This document shows positions 21,782 through 32,371 of a stretch of 64,000 bases of DNA, piece by piece (within the stretch, counting starts at the first letter, position 1; every line of letters starts with the position of its first letter). The notes under the pieces are model-generated. The model had not been told where the DNA came from and searched no databases. It saw nothing but the letters and a program-made list of their open reading frames with translations. Where the stretch lies: positions 37,773,554-37,837,553 of the forward strand of contig OX485803.1 of the NCBI GenBank assembly GCA_950295325.1, given 5' to 3'. Source of the DNA: Polytrichum commune. Lineage: Eukaryota; Streptophyta; Polytrichopsida; Polytrichales; Polytrichaceae. A program made the position numbers and the translations under genes.

Positions 21782-23937
21782 CTATAAACCTTGAGACATC
21801 GTGCATGGTAGCCAGCGGCAACAAGCCTTTCAGTCATTTCTCGTAGCTGGGTCACAACTTTTGGGGCAATCAAAACAGGTTGTTCAAGAGGTCCCTTAGC
21901 ATCTCCATTGGACACATCAGTCCTCCCTTCTTATGGTGGATTACTACCGTGCTTTCCAGAACTGCTAGGCATTACCTCCAGAAGCCGGGCTGTATCAGCA
22001 GGTTTACTGCAAAACTGAGATAGCCATTCAATTCGACTTGACTACAATCAACATCAAGTGCAATTTCATTGACAATTGGCATATTGCACAATAAAGAATC
22101 TACTCCATCATCAAAATCAAAGAGATGTATCAAGTCTGTCAGCATTTCAAACTAAAAGGCATACATGGGTAGGGACATATTCAGGGCTCATTGCTTCCCA
22201 CTCTTGAAATGATGTTGGCTTTGCAGTAACAAGAAAAGTTTACCAACACCACAATGATCAGAATGCAACAGAACCATTGGATCCTCGAAGGAAGCACGAC
22301 AAACCTGTGCGGAGTCAGAAGTGCTTTAAACTCAACTGCCAGACGAGACATGCCCTTATTCAAGAAATATCGAGCATGATCAAGTGCCCCATCACTACTA
22401 CCGTACGTTAAGGGCAGCTTCGGCGCTCTCTTGCCGAATAATTATTAAAAGTAAAAAAACAATGTTTGGCGGGAAAAAAAAATTACTAAAAATTTCGGCA
22501 TTTTAAATAGTTTAATAATGCAATTTCGGCATACATCCAAGAAGTTATTACCTAACGGTAAACAAGAATGTTTATTCACGATTTCACAATTTGTGTGAAG
22601 AGTTTTACAAAAGATATAAATCTTTCACGATTTTGTGAAGAGTTGAGAATGCTCTGTGCTTTATACAAGTAGAGTGGAGTTGTGTTCAACAATGCATATG
22701 GGATATGTAAAGTTTGAGGTGAAGCACCTAGTTAGACTTCATTTTTATAACACGCATAACTTTTGCATAGAGTCTTCAAATGACATAAAATTTGTTGGAG
22801 GTGAAAGATTACTTGATTTCTAAACTTTTCTTAGAGCAACAAATTCCAAAAAAGTTGATCTTCTATGCACAAATGAGCTCCGAAAAACTGTTATGAACGC
22901 ATTTTAATTTTTTGATCTTTACACGGCTGCAATGTTTTGTCCATATCTTTTGCATAAAGATTTATTTTGACACAAAACTTGTTGGGGGTGGAAGATTACT
23001 TGATTTCTCAACTTTTGTTAGTTGGACAAAATTCTATAAAACTTCATCTTCTATGCTCAATTGGACTCCAAAAAATTGTGTACAACACATTTGAAAAGCC
23101 TCACTTAGAGTCTTGCTACTTCTTAACCCATATTCTTTGTGGACTAATGTAAGTGAGCTTGATTACAAAAGGAGCACCTTCTCTCCATCAGAATTCATAT
23201 ATGCTTCCAGTGTAAGTAAAATTCTAGTGAGAAGTTAAAATTTCTTACTTTTCGGCAATTTTGAAAATTAATTAATTTTATATTCGGCAAAAAATGTCAA
23301 TAATTTTCCAAATTTTTCGGCGTCTATTTTTAGAATTATTTTGTGCCGAAGCTGCCCTTAACGTACGGTAGCTCTGAGACTTCGGTTGAGTGTGAAAAAC
23401 TCCACATTGTGTTCAAGCTGGTCAACAACTTCTAGGAATCCACCAAGATCATTCTCAGGACCTTCCAATACCTTGTTCTCCACCTTCAATCCCACATATA
23501 TCACATGAACTTAGATCTGTCTTCTTGCAGTTATACCATACTTGTTGAGAAAACTGGAGAATGAAAATATACGGTACATATTCAGAACAAAATTTTATGA
23601 AGATATGGCACATCAAACACTACCACTAGCTTGTAAGTACTTCCTAACCATGCCAGTATCCTATACAGTTGTCTAGCCACAGATAATCAGTTGCATACGC
23701 ACCTGAAAACATGACATCCTGTTGATTTGGCACAACTTGAAACAGAATTACACTTCATTGATAGTATGCCTACACCAATTTTAAGATTCTGAACAGAGAC
23801 ACAAAAATTCAAGATAGGCCTTCAAGGAAATTTTCATAAGTAGGAACGAATGTAAGCCTACCTGGCGTGAGATATCCAATTGAGTCAAGACAGATTCAGC
23901 AGCTTTGAGAGTACTGTCAATGTTCTCATGTGCTCTC
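21782..23937 (-). pseudogene. EXO70: EXO70 exocyst subunit fragment, transposon-interrupted
   Basis: Four linked exon blocks match the N-terminal third of plant EXO70. Exon 23937-23862 encodes RAHENIDSTLKAAESVL and ends ISRQ. Exon 23483 down to the transposon begins VENKVLEGPENDLGGFLE and continues VVDQLEHNVEFF. After the transposon, 22398-22305 gives SSDGALDHARYFLNKGMSRL. Exon 22006-21782 gives SKPADTARLLEVMPSSS and later APKVVTQLREMTERLV. All junctions have GT/AG borders and compatible phases. The last block contains an in-frame TAA at 21931-21933. I find no first exon upstream and none of the later EXO70 exons downstream, so this is a truncated copy. Functional EXO70 is a subunit of the exocyst, which tethers secretory vesicles at the plasma membrane; this copy cannot make a full protein. 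Confidence 0.82.
22401..23368. mobile_element. 968-bp TIR element inside an EXO70 exon, TA target
   Basis: The perfect inverted ends begin CCGTACGTTAAGGGCAGCTT and continue CGGC. TA flanks both sides (22399-22400, 23369-23370). Dropping the element plus one TA joins the two halves of the EXO70 exon in frame, which fixes the target site. The inside is AT-rich with two diverged direct copies (about 22745-22900 and 22920-23090, sharing GGAAGATTACTTGATTTCT-like blocks). There is no transposase, so it is non-autonomous. The TA target points to the Tc1/mariner-type group, but the ends match no family I can name. Confidence 0.85.
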
Positions 23938-25139
23938 CTAAATGCATGCGTTCAGACCTAAACAATGGATCCCACAGAATGCATTCAGTTACTTCAAATA
24001 TTTATGTAAGTCTATGCGTAGTTTCAAAACAAGGCACAGAAGGGACAAAAGAGGTCCAATTGTTTATCAAAGTTACACAAGCGTAATTGTCCCTTCACAG
24101 CTAACATGAATATTCATACATCACATTTTCTTATCTTGCATTCTCCCCCTTCCCACATCAGCTGCGCACGCGCTCTCACTTTCTCTGTTTCTTTCCTCCT
24201 CCACTCCTCTTCACTTCAACCTTGTCACAAATCACCGCAATGCATCTCCGTCTTCTAAATCCCAATTAAATCAGCCCTCCCACACGCTCCCAAGCCTTCG
24301 TGATGTGCGCAAGTTGCAATCTTCCCAACAACACTCCTCACGCATTAACAAGGTGGTCTTCGTCTTACTCCCCACAAATGCATCTCCGTCTTTTAATTTT
24401 CAATCATTCCACAACATGCATAACCTCACAGCACAGCATCGTTGCATCTCCTACGCTCCCAAGCCTTAGCGATGAGCGCATGTTGAAATCTTTCTCATCC
24501 TCCGCCTTAAATCTCGGTCCTTAAATCTTCTTCTTTAACCGCACAACACAGCAACTTCAGCTGCTTCCAATGTTCTCCTTCCCAACAACACTCCTCGCGC
24601 ATTAACAAGATCTTCTTCGTCTTGCTGCGCCACAAATCTCGCACCACATCAAACCTCCTCTGCACTCAATGTAAGTACTCTTCCCCTCGAGGACCAGCTT
24701 AAGTTGAGCAGAATGTTTGGGCTCTCCGAACAAGAGGTCTCCTACCTCGACCGTCGCCACGGCCGCCGTTTTTCACCATCTCCCCCCCAAATCTGACACT
24801 GAAATCACCGTCCACTCACCAGAGATCGTTCCAACCTCTCCCCATTCCACTTCCACGTGTACTTACCTCCGCCCTTATGCATGCCCTCACTGTTTCGCTA
24901 TGGCCAACCTATGAGTTAACTTAGTAAGCCCTCAGGCATCCTCTCTGCTCTTTCGTTACTGACATGGCCATTTTGGCTACCATTTGCACAATTGTGCACC
25001 GATTCGCGTCATCCGGCCATCGCTAGGGAGCCCTCGGCGACGAGAATCCGGTCCCCACAAAAACTGCGCCATCCCTGTACACAGAAATGTTGCGCCATGG
25101 GTGTTAAGATATGGAAGAGACACATGGAAGTTAAGATAC
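23938..25139. other. Pyrimidine-rich stretch with internal direct repeats, no clear gene
   Basis: From 24140 the plus strand is rich in C and T. CGCTCCCAAGCCTT recurs at 24287 and 24455, AATGCATCTCCGTCTT at 24239 and 24378, and CTTCCCAACAACACTCCTC at 24320 and 24580. A frame GLSEQEVSYLDRRHGRR is open near 24717 in one phase but I cannot link it to a gene. The region could be an old promoter or 5' leader. Confidence 0.5.
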
Positions 25140-25178
25140 GGGAGTCGGTTGATCGTGAGAGCCAAGGTGATGAACAAG
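25140..25178 (+). repeat. Dispersed repeat GGGAGTCGGTTGATCGTGAG, copy 2
   Basis: Second copy of the 38-bp sequence at 21591-21628, differing at one base in the AAGGTGATGAACAA part. Confidence 0.8.
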
Positions 25179-25947
25179 GGTGAGCATGAGAACACAAAGT
25201 TGACTATGGCGGGAGTGGAGGTGGAGGTGAAGAAGGCGGTTTGGTGAAAAGGATTGTGGTTGCTTGAGTCCGTGTCCATACGTTAATGGGCGGGCTAGGG
25301 AGACCTGGACTTGGGCGGGCGTCTTCGGTTACCGATTGTACGTCTCCCACAAGACCCACGCTGGCCAAAGTGTCTGTACTCACTCGAGATTCCCGCTGCT
25401 TGGATTATTGTCCGGGGTTCAAGCGACGCACAGTCGGAAGCCTGGAATGTTTGAATATATAGGATAATGGTTCATGCCTTGCGGATTCCAAGGGTGCGTT
25501 GGGGAATGAGCAACACGTGGACTGTAACTGTGAACCATTCTTGGGTTTCCTTCCCTGCAACGTGCCTGGCAGGCTAACCAGAGTGTCCGTATTTAGGTTT
25601 CTCGAACCTTCGGAAGACATCTAGAGAACTTGCGGCTTCCTGCTCGGTTTAGGGCTTCTTTGGGCAACTACACTAAATAGGCTATTTATTGTCAGATGGC
25701 GTTCAATGTGACTATGTATCGTTTCGGATGACACTTCTTACGAATACGTTTACCGATCCTGTCATGGATGAGTTCGTCCATCGCTCAAAATCCTACCTCC
25801 TCTTGGTCAGCAACCAGTGATGAGATGTTGTCGTGGATGATTGAAATTTGGATGAGAAATCACTTGGTAAGTGAAAGTAATTGCAACACCGTAAATCTAT
25901 AACACCCCCCCCCCCCCGGCCCGCCAAGAAAAAAAAATTACAAAGGA

Positions 25948-26060
25948 ATTACAAGGAATGACAAATGATGTTGGGTTAACATTTAGTGTGGGTGGCACTA
26001 AACCGCAGTTTACAATTAGTGTTTAGCAAGACAATCAAAATCGGTGACACTAAATATCAC
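25948..26060 (-). repeat. Dispersed repeat pair member (matches 45559-45670)
   Basis: Read on the minus strand, this matches 45559-45670 on the plus strand, including ACTAATTGTAAAC and ACTAAATGTTAAC blocks in the same order. It probably belongs to a MITE family. A 13-C run lies just upstream at 25905-25917. Confidence 0.7.
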
Positions 26061-26667
26061 CTCTAACTTACAAACGTTTTTACAATTGAATTTGTCAAAA
26101 AATAAAAAATAAAAAACTTTAGATCTTCACCTACAGTTGTTGAAATTGAGGTCGCATTTTATGGGCAGGTTTGAGGGAATTCGGGTGTGGAAAGTTAGGG
26201 GTTGAACCAACCTCACCAACTGCTTGGGCACAACTTCAACTTATTTGATTTTTTGAGTTTAGCTTTATGGTATGTAGTGTGACTTACTACATGGGTTTAT
26301 GGAATGCTCTAACTTTTGCTAAGAATGTAAGTTGTCACGAAGGAAAGTCCATGCATTTAATCTTTTTTGGTAAAACATAAAATCCATAATTAGGAGTTAT
26401 GGCCTTGCGAATTTCCAAATAATTGCACTCTATATCATAAACAATGTACCATTCAACTTATAATGTGTAGGTTGTAGGTTGTATGTTGTACATATACCTT
26501 TAGAAATATCTCAGTTTCACAAAACATATCATGATGTTTAAACTAGTTGAGAATAATGAGATTAGAGTGCTTGTAGAATTTTCTTCATAGGAGCTTCATG
26601 CTCAAGAGATTCAAAGATTCAAATTCAATCATTAGTGTTGAATTAAAAAATGTTTTTTGTTTTTTGT

Positions 26668-26690
26668 TTATATATATATATATATATATT
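26668..26690 (+). repeat. (TA)n microsatellite
   Basis: Eleven TA units in an AT-rich stretch. Confidence 0.9.
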
Positions 26691-26764
26691 TATAATCAAT
26701 AAAATTTAGTTGTGGAATGATGTAGTCACCAAGTTGGTGTTTAGTGCGGGCCATCATTACACCA

Positions 26765-26985
26765 TTCATGGCATTTAGTGTCACTTACCAGCCAGAGTTA
26801 CACATTGCTATAACATTTTATTATTAATGCAAATTTTTACCAAGTAAAAAATGTTAATGCTTGATAGTGTCCAAACAACCAATTTGGCCCTTGTTGGTAA
26901 AACATGAGATCTATAGTAAAAACTTATAGCACAATGTAACTACAAAAAGTAAGTGACTAAATGCCATACATGGTGTAGTGAGATA
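26765..26985 (-). mobile_element. MITE family, copy 1 (TGGCATTTAGTGTCACTTAC ends)
   Basis: The left end ATGGCATTTAGTGTCACTTAC is inverted at the right end as GTAAGTGACTAAATGCCAT. The centre contains GTCCAAACAACCAATTTG, whose complement occurs in the other two copies. It is in the opposite orientation to copies 2 and 3. Confidence 0.75.
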
Positions 26986-27175
26986 CATAATAAAAAGTTA
27001 TAGCACAACAAACTCCAAATAGTAAGTGACATCAAATACCATAAATGATGTCGTTTTCATGCATGTTTTTGTCCTAAAGTGCACTCTTGGTTGATAGTAA
27101 TGTGAAGTGCATATACTTTTTTGAGCACCAAAGAGTTCAAGTGTTGAAGTCATCTTTATCATGTGCCACGCTTAA

Positions 27176-28748
27176 GGGCCCTCCCCACCTGACTTTAGGC
27201 AAGTGGGTTTTAAGCTAAGACCCCAAGCTTATTACTGGCCTTCCCCACCTGAACCGGTATTAACTGCCGGGCCGAGGTGGCAAGCCAACATGGCGCCCCT
27301 AAATTTGCCATGCCTCCGGTCTTTGTACCAAAGCTTGCCCCCTCCGCTAACAATGCGGAGGGGTTCTAGGGCCGCTAATACCCAGCTGCAGCGGCATCGG
27401 ATTGGCCACTGCAGGGTTTTAGTTATCTAGCCTTCCCGCCTGTCTTTACCGTTAAGACTGAAGAGGTCCACTCTCGGGCTTCTAACGGGCATCCAACTGC
27501 CAATTCAAGTGACACAAGAATTTTGTAGGCGAACGGAATTTTGTTGCCGAAATCACCGAAACCTGTGGCGGCGAGAATCCTTCTTAAGGAAAGTTCGGCG
27601 ACACAAATTTACACATCCTCTTCGGCATTCGGCATTTGGGTTCGGCGACAACCTGTTCGGCGTTTGGATCGAGAAATAACCGGTTGAAGTTCGAGACTTC
27701 ACGAGGATTACCGATCATTCTAGAGGAATCTATAGAACTACCCTCAAACGAATGAAAACAAAACCGGAAGATGTCAACATGTAACCGGTTGGATTCAGAA
27801 TCACTAGGATCTTGACCGACTGACTGTGCCCCAAAACTTCCCGGACACTGGACCGACTATGCCCAGAAATAAATCTCCCTGGACATTGCGCAGAACGATG
27901 AAACTAGAATAAAACTAAACAAGCAAGTAAGTCTGATGTGATCGGTGATTCTCATTATACATGGCGAACACTGTAATCGAGAAACCAAGTTACCGACAAC
28001 GACGACGAGGCTCCTGAACTAAATTCCGCAGTTTCCCAGGACTTCCGGCCCCACTTCACCCAACAATTAATGCAGTGTGTGGATTCTTGTTGAAAATGCA
28101 AGCGGAACCAGGAAGGAAGGAAGGAAGGATCAGCGAACTTGGATAAGTCTGTCGGGAATGAGTGATCGAGTGACAAAGAGTTGAGTCTGTACTCATTATT
28201 GAGTAGCCCTACCAGAATGGGCACGAACGAATCCACCGAGAAGCTGCTTAAAGACTCTTCAATTCGGTACCAATTGACAGGAGTTTGCACAATTGAGAAA
28301 GCGCTTCCAATTGCCGCCCCTCCTCTCGCTCTGCTCTCAGCCCGGACAGGATTCGCTTCAACCTGCTTTGATGTGAAGATGGCACCGACGAGGGGAAAAG
28401 ATAATCTAACCCCGCCCCAAGCTTTCTCAGCAGTGCAGAGACCCTCCCCTCCTCTGAAGTGCAGAGATTTCGTCAAGAATTCCGTTGATGTATCGCCGCC
28501 TTCATGCAAAACTGAATGGTTCAGCATACCGTTAGCCATGCGCTGGTTTGAAACGGGAATCTCCCCTAAGAATTCCGGTAGAGTTAAGAATGTAGTGAAG
28601 TAGCCACGTTAAGAGAGCCCCGGGTATTAGGGCCAAACCTGCCACCCTTGCTAAACCTGATCTCTGACACTAATACCCGGGTCCCGCCTATAATGGCCGG
28701 TTTTAGCTATAAGACCAGGTTTTAGATAAAGTCGGGTGGGGAGGGCCC
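27176..28748. mobile_element. 1573-bp TIR element, ends GGGCCCTCCCCACC, TTA flank
   Basis: The left end GGGCCCTCCCCACCTGACTT is matched inverted by the right end (CGACTTTA variant). TTA occurs outside both ends (27172-27174 and 28750-28752), each with one A between it and GGGCCC. The subterminal 200 bp also carry inverted GGCCCTAATACCCGG-like blocks. The TTA flank fits the PIF/Harbinger group (established TSD of that group). No transposase was found. The inside is richer in GC than its surroundings and holds the open frame listed separately. Confidence 0.75.
27955..28539 (-). CDS. Uncertain 194-aa open frame inside the GGGCCC element
   Basis: The frame starts MANGMLNHSVLHEGGD and ends at 27955. 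The opposite strand is also open for 140 codons (28181-28603), so one of them is a shadow, or neither is coding. I recognise no domain on either strand. Since it lies within a TIR element without transposase, it may be a captured gene fragment (Pack-type). No introns are evident. Confidence 0.25.
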   Translation of the reverse strand: MANGMLNHSVLHEGGDTSTEFLTKSLHFRGGEGLCTAEKAWGGVRLSFPLVGAIFTSKQVEANPVRAESRARGGAAIGSAFSIVQTPVNWYRIEESLSSFSVDSFVPILVGLLNNEYRLNSLSLDHSFPTDLSKFADPSFLPSWFRLHFQQESTHCINCWVKWGRKSWETAEFSSGASSSLSVTWFLDYSVRHV

Positions 28749-29589
28749 ATTAGTGTCATTGCATTGTCAAGTTTAACACCACGTGCGATTGAAAATAAAA
28801 TCCATTTCTTACATAAAGCATCACCAAAATGGGTCCAAATTTTATCAACCTTTTTTCATGACTAGATATACATAGTATCTATTGCATAGTTAAAAAATGA
28901 TAACCATATTTGATGATTTGTTTTTCTAAATAAAGCATACCGTTTCTAACTAGAATGACAGACAATTGAACTAAAACAATTACTACAAAAATGAAGATGA
29001 CTAGAAAATTCAAGAAAATATACAAAAGATATTATCAATGATTGAGTATATGTATGTGAGAAGATCAAAAAATTTAAAATTCTCTATGGCATTGAATATA
29101 GGGTAGCAAAATTTTATCGCACGTGGTTATGAAACGTACGGGGGTGTGATCGCCCCGATATCCTCGAGGATGATGCTCTCATCAGCAAAGTCAATTTGGA
29201 CGATGAATTTATTCTCATGTTTGCCCAAATTGACTTTCCATATGACATGATTATCATTACATTTATTAGTCCTACTAGTGTGGGTGAAAATTCGGTGTAG
29301 GCCACATTGATTTTCTATTGAAGGTGACATTACCATGGGGTCAAGACCTTACATAAAGTAAAAGTTACCTCAGGGGTTGTTCACACTTATGGGTAAGTCC
29401 TAATTGTGATTGCTAGATTTACCAATCTTAATGATAAAATAACCTAACTTTAAGTTAACCTAGTAAATGTTATTCACACTTATAGGCAACTTTACCAAAG
29501 ATGTCGCCTATCTAGAGAGGGTTACTTCTTCCATTCACACATGGTCATCACTAAACTCACCATGTTTGCCAACATGTGATGTGATGACT
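28749..29589. other. AT-rich intergenic, no gene seen
   Basis: Nothing supportable beyond chance open frames. Confidence 0.45.
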
Positions 29590-29815
29590 ATAATGAATAT
29601 GCTATTTAGTTTCACTATACTATTTGGAATTACTCAATGCTATAACTATTTACTTTATGTTTCATATTCTACCAACAAATGTCAAATTGGTTGTTTGGAC
29701 ATTATAGAACATTAACACCTTTACTTGGTAAGAAATGACATCAATAGTAGTATGATATAGCATTGCATAATTCCAAATAGTAAGTGATACTAAATTTCAT
29801 ATTTAGTGTAGTAAT
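29590..29815 (+). mobile_element. MITE family, copy 2
   Basis: The ends CTATTTAGTTTCACTATACT and AGTAAGTGATACTAAATTTC are imperfect inverted repeats. The centre contains CAAATTGGTTGTTTGGACAT, shared with the other copies. Confidence 0.7.
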
Positions 29816-31461
29816 TCAATAGTCACTACCATTGCCTTTAAATTTAGCTAACCATTCTCGTACGCATGTAATAAGATACCACCCAAGTTAGACGCTAATC
29901 GTGTTGGTAGGTTAGACCTATGAAGTAACTTAACCCAATGATGGTAACTTAATGTATGAGGTAAGTTAACAATCCACCAAGTGTGCATATAGTTATGAAT
30001 AACCATGTCGTTAAGAAAAGATACCCACGGTTGTGAACAATGCCTTAGATCAATAGTAGCATAGAAACAAATAACCACCCACATTGATTTTTTTAATAAT
30101 AAAACTCTTGTCGCCCACTCTATTTTGTATAATATTAATTATTATTGTCACCCATGCTATTTTTTATAAAATAATTACTGTGCCCCATGCATAATTTTCT
30201 ACTAGAAGTTTAGCGTGGTTTGAGAATCAATGTGGCCCACATGAATTCTCATTATAAGAATTACCGAGGGCTTTAGAAAACTAGTGTGGCCCATAGTAAT
30301 AGGATTATTTAGTTACTTTTGCATTTATTAGTCTAACTTGTATGCTTGAAAAGTGCTAATCTATGCACACATAAGGGAGCAACATCTTATAACCCCAACC
30401 AAGTCCATTCTACACTAGTAACCCTAATTACCATTAAGTTCCCAATGATAAGTGAAGTTCCCAAGTAGTTCCCAAGTGAAAATGGATGTATTCTAGATGT
30501 ACATAACATAGATGGAAAGAATTTTAGCATTAATTACCTCTTAAAAATGACAAAACGGAGATTCTAAATGTCATATTATCGAGTGTCATAGACGTATAAA
30601 AGAGGGAGTCTTGAACTAAAAAAATTAGGCACGCAAACATGTGTCGTAATATTGCAGGTGTTTTATAAACGAGTGTCGTATTAACGAGGTTAGATTGTAG
30701 TAGAATATAACAGAAGTCAACAAGCTTAGGCCCTTCCCCACATCATGTTGATATCGTTGCTTTGTATGGCAAAAAGCTACAAGATTCCCAAGAAATACTC
30801 CCTCGATTCCATGGCCCACCCAAGTGCCTAAGCTTGTTGACTAATGTTATGAGTGGAGATCACATGTACCTACATTTTTTACACCTATCGATGTGGCCCA
30901 CTTTACTTTTGACATAACACAATAATTTTGATCAATACAACTTTTCTTGAACCATGACCTTTATGAACCGACTTCAAAACTAGATATGCAACATTTTTTT
31001 TTGCATATATATTAAAATTTTAGAACATAAACATATGATTTACCGTGGGTGAAATATAATATCAACGTAGTAACAAGATTGTATCAAAATATGTATTATT
31101 TCATCTCATTTTCAATATAAATATGAAACGAATGATAAGGCACCTGAATTTTCAACATACACATAAACCATAGTGGGTCACGGCACTTTCTACCCATCCC
31201 AACTTCTAACCATAGTAATAGACGAAAACAATGTACTAATTAAATAAATAATTACAACTACTTGACTCCATGCATTAACCCATTGCCCAAGGCATGTTTC
31301 ATGGTAAATATTTACAAAAGCCCCAAATTATACAAGAATTCCAAACGGATCATTGGCAATATAGCCTAATGCAACGATGTAATGGAAGGATTGCGTCCTT
31401 CACTTTGCACGTCTATTTCTTTATTTACCCATATTGATGGACAACAAGCTCATACAACTTA
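29816..31461. other. Intergenic with one 16-bp inverted pair
   Basis: GTCAACAAGCTTAGG (about 30718) and CCTAAGCTTGTTGAC (about 30827) form an inverted pair around a roughly 95-base loop. No gene seen. Confidence 0.5.
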
Positions 31462-31850
31462 GGGCATGTTTACACGAAAGCCATTAGGCCATGGCTCTTG
31501 AGAATCCTGGAATTCTCATTGGTTGAGAGTGTCACATGCCCCTGTTTTAGGTTTACATGAGGTTTGTTTTGGACCACAACCCATTACATTTTTAGTGGAT
31601 GAAAAATCTACATGGAATCTTACATGCCAAGCATGGATAATGTTGGCTGCGATTGTAAGGTTTTTTTTGAGACGGCTCTTGCAAGTAGGTATGGCAGAAT
31701 TTTCGGCAAGAATTTGGGTTTACACTAAGGACTTGTGCCCTCCAAAAGACTTTGGGCTATAGTCCATAGACTTCTCTATGGTGTCATCCAAAAGCATGGT
31801 ATCATGGTCATTAAAGAGCCATGGCCTATGGCTTTGGTGTAATAATGCCC
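31462..31850. mobile_element. Tourist-like MITE, 389 bp, TTA target duplication
   Basis: TTA flanks both sides (31459-31461, 31851-31853). The inverted ends of about 37 bp start GGGCATGTTTACACGAAAGC and GGGCATTATTACACCAAAGC, then share GGCCATGGCTCT. The 3-bp TTA duplication and GGGC start are the established signature of PIF/Harbinger-derived Tourist MITEs. No coding capacity; the 79-codon open frame across it is incidental. Confidence 0.87.
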
Positions 31851-32317
31851 TTAAAAAACATCCAAACCTCTGGTCCTTTTTGCATGAAAGTGGGTCGTAT
31901 TTATTCCAACTAAAATGTCCCAAAAGGTGGTAAGCAAATTAAAATAATGTTATGATTACACTAAATGGTCTCGAGGAATTTACTTAGCCTTATGTGTGAT
32001 ATAGACATGAGTAATCCATGTATTTGTTTTTGTTTTTTTTGGGGGGGGGGATAAAATGTGAATATTTAGAAATATAAGTGACCCAATTTCATATAAATTG
32101 ATCTTCGGAATAATTTTTAGAACCCTACTAGTACTTATAATCTCTTAGCCATGTGTTCTAAGGGACCCTATATTAATTATAAGGTTTAGAAATTATTTCT
32201 CTACATTGTCCAACAATAATATAATCAAATATAAAGCATCATGATGGTGCAAAAATGATAGTCTTTGTGAAACACGTCACGACCTAATGCAGAGAAGAGT
32301 TACACATTTTGTATTCA

Positions 32318-32371
32318 ATAAACTAATCTCATGACACTTGACATATGTTAAGTGTCATGAGATTAGTTTAT
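32318..32371. repeat. 54-nt perfect hairpin, 22-bp arms
   Basis: The arm ATAAACTAATCTCATGACAC plus TT is followed by a 10-base loop GACATATGTT and the exact complement. It has no T-tract and no nearby gene, so a terminator role is not suggested. It may be a remnant of a foldback element. Confidence 0.88.

Noticed and set aside
28181-28603. 140-codon plus open frame inside the GGGCCC element
   Set aside because: Overlaps the longer minus frame; no motif favours it, so it is not listed separately.
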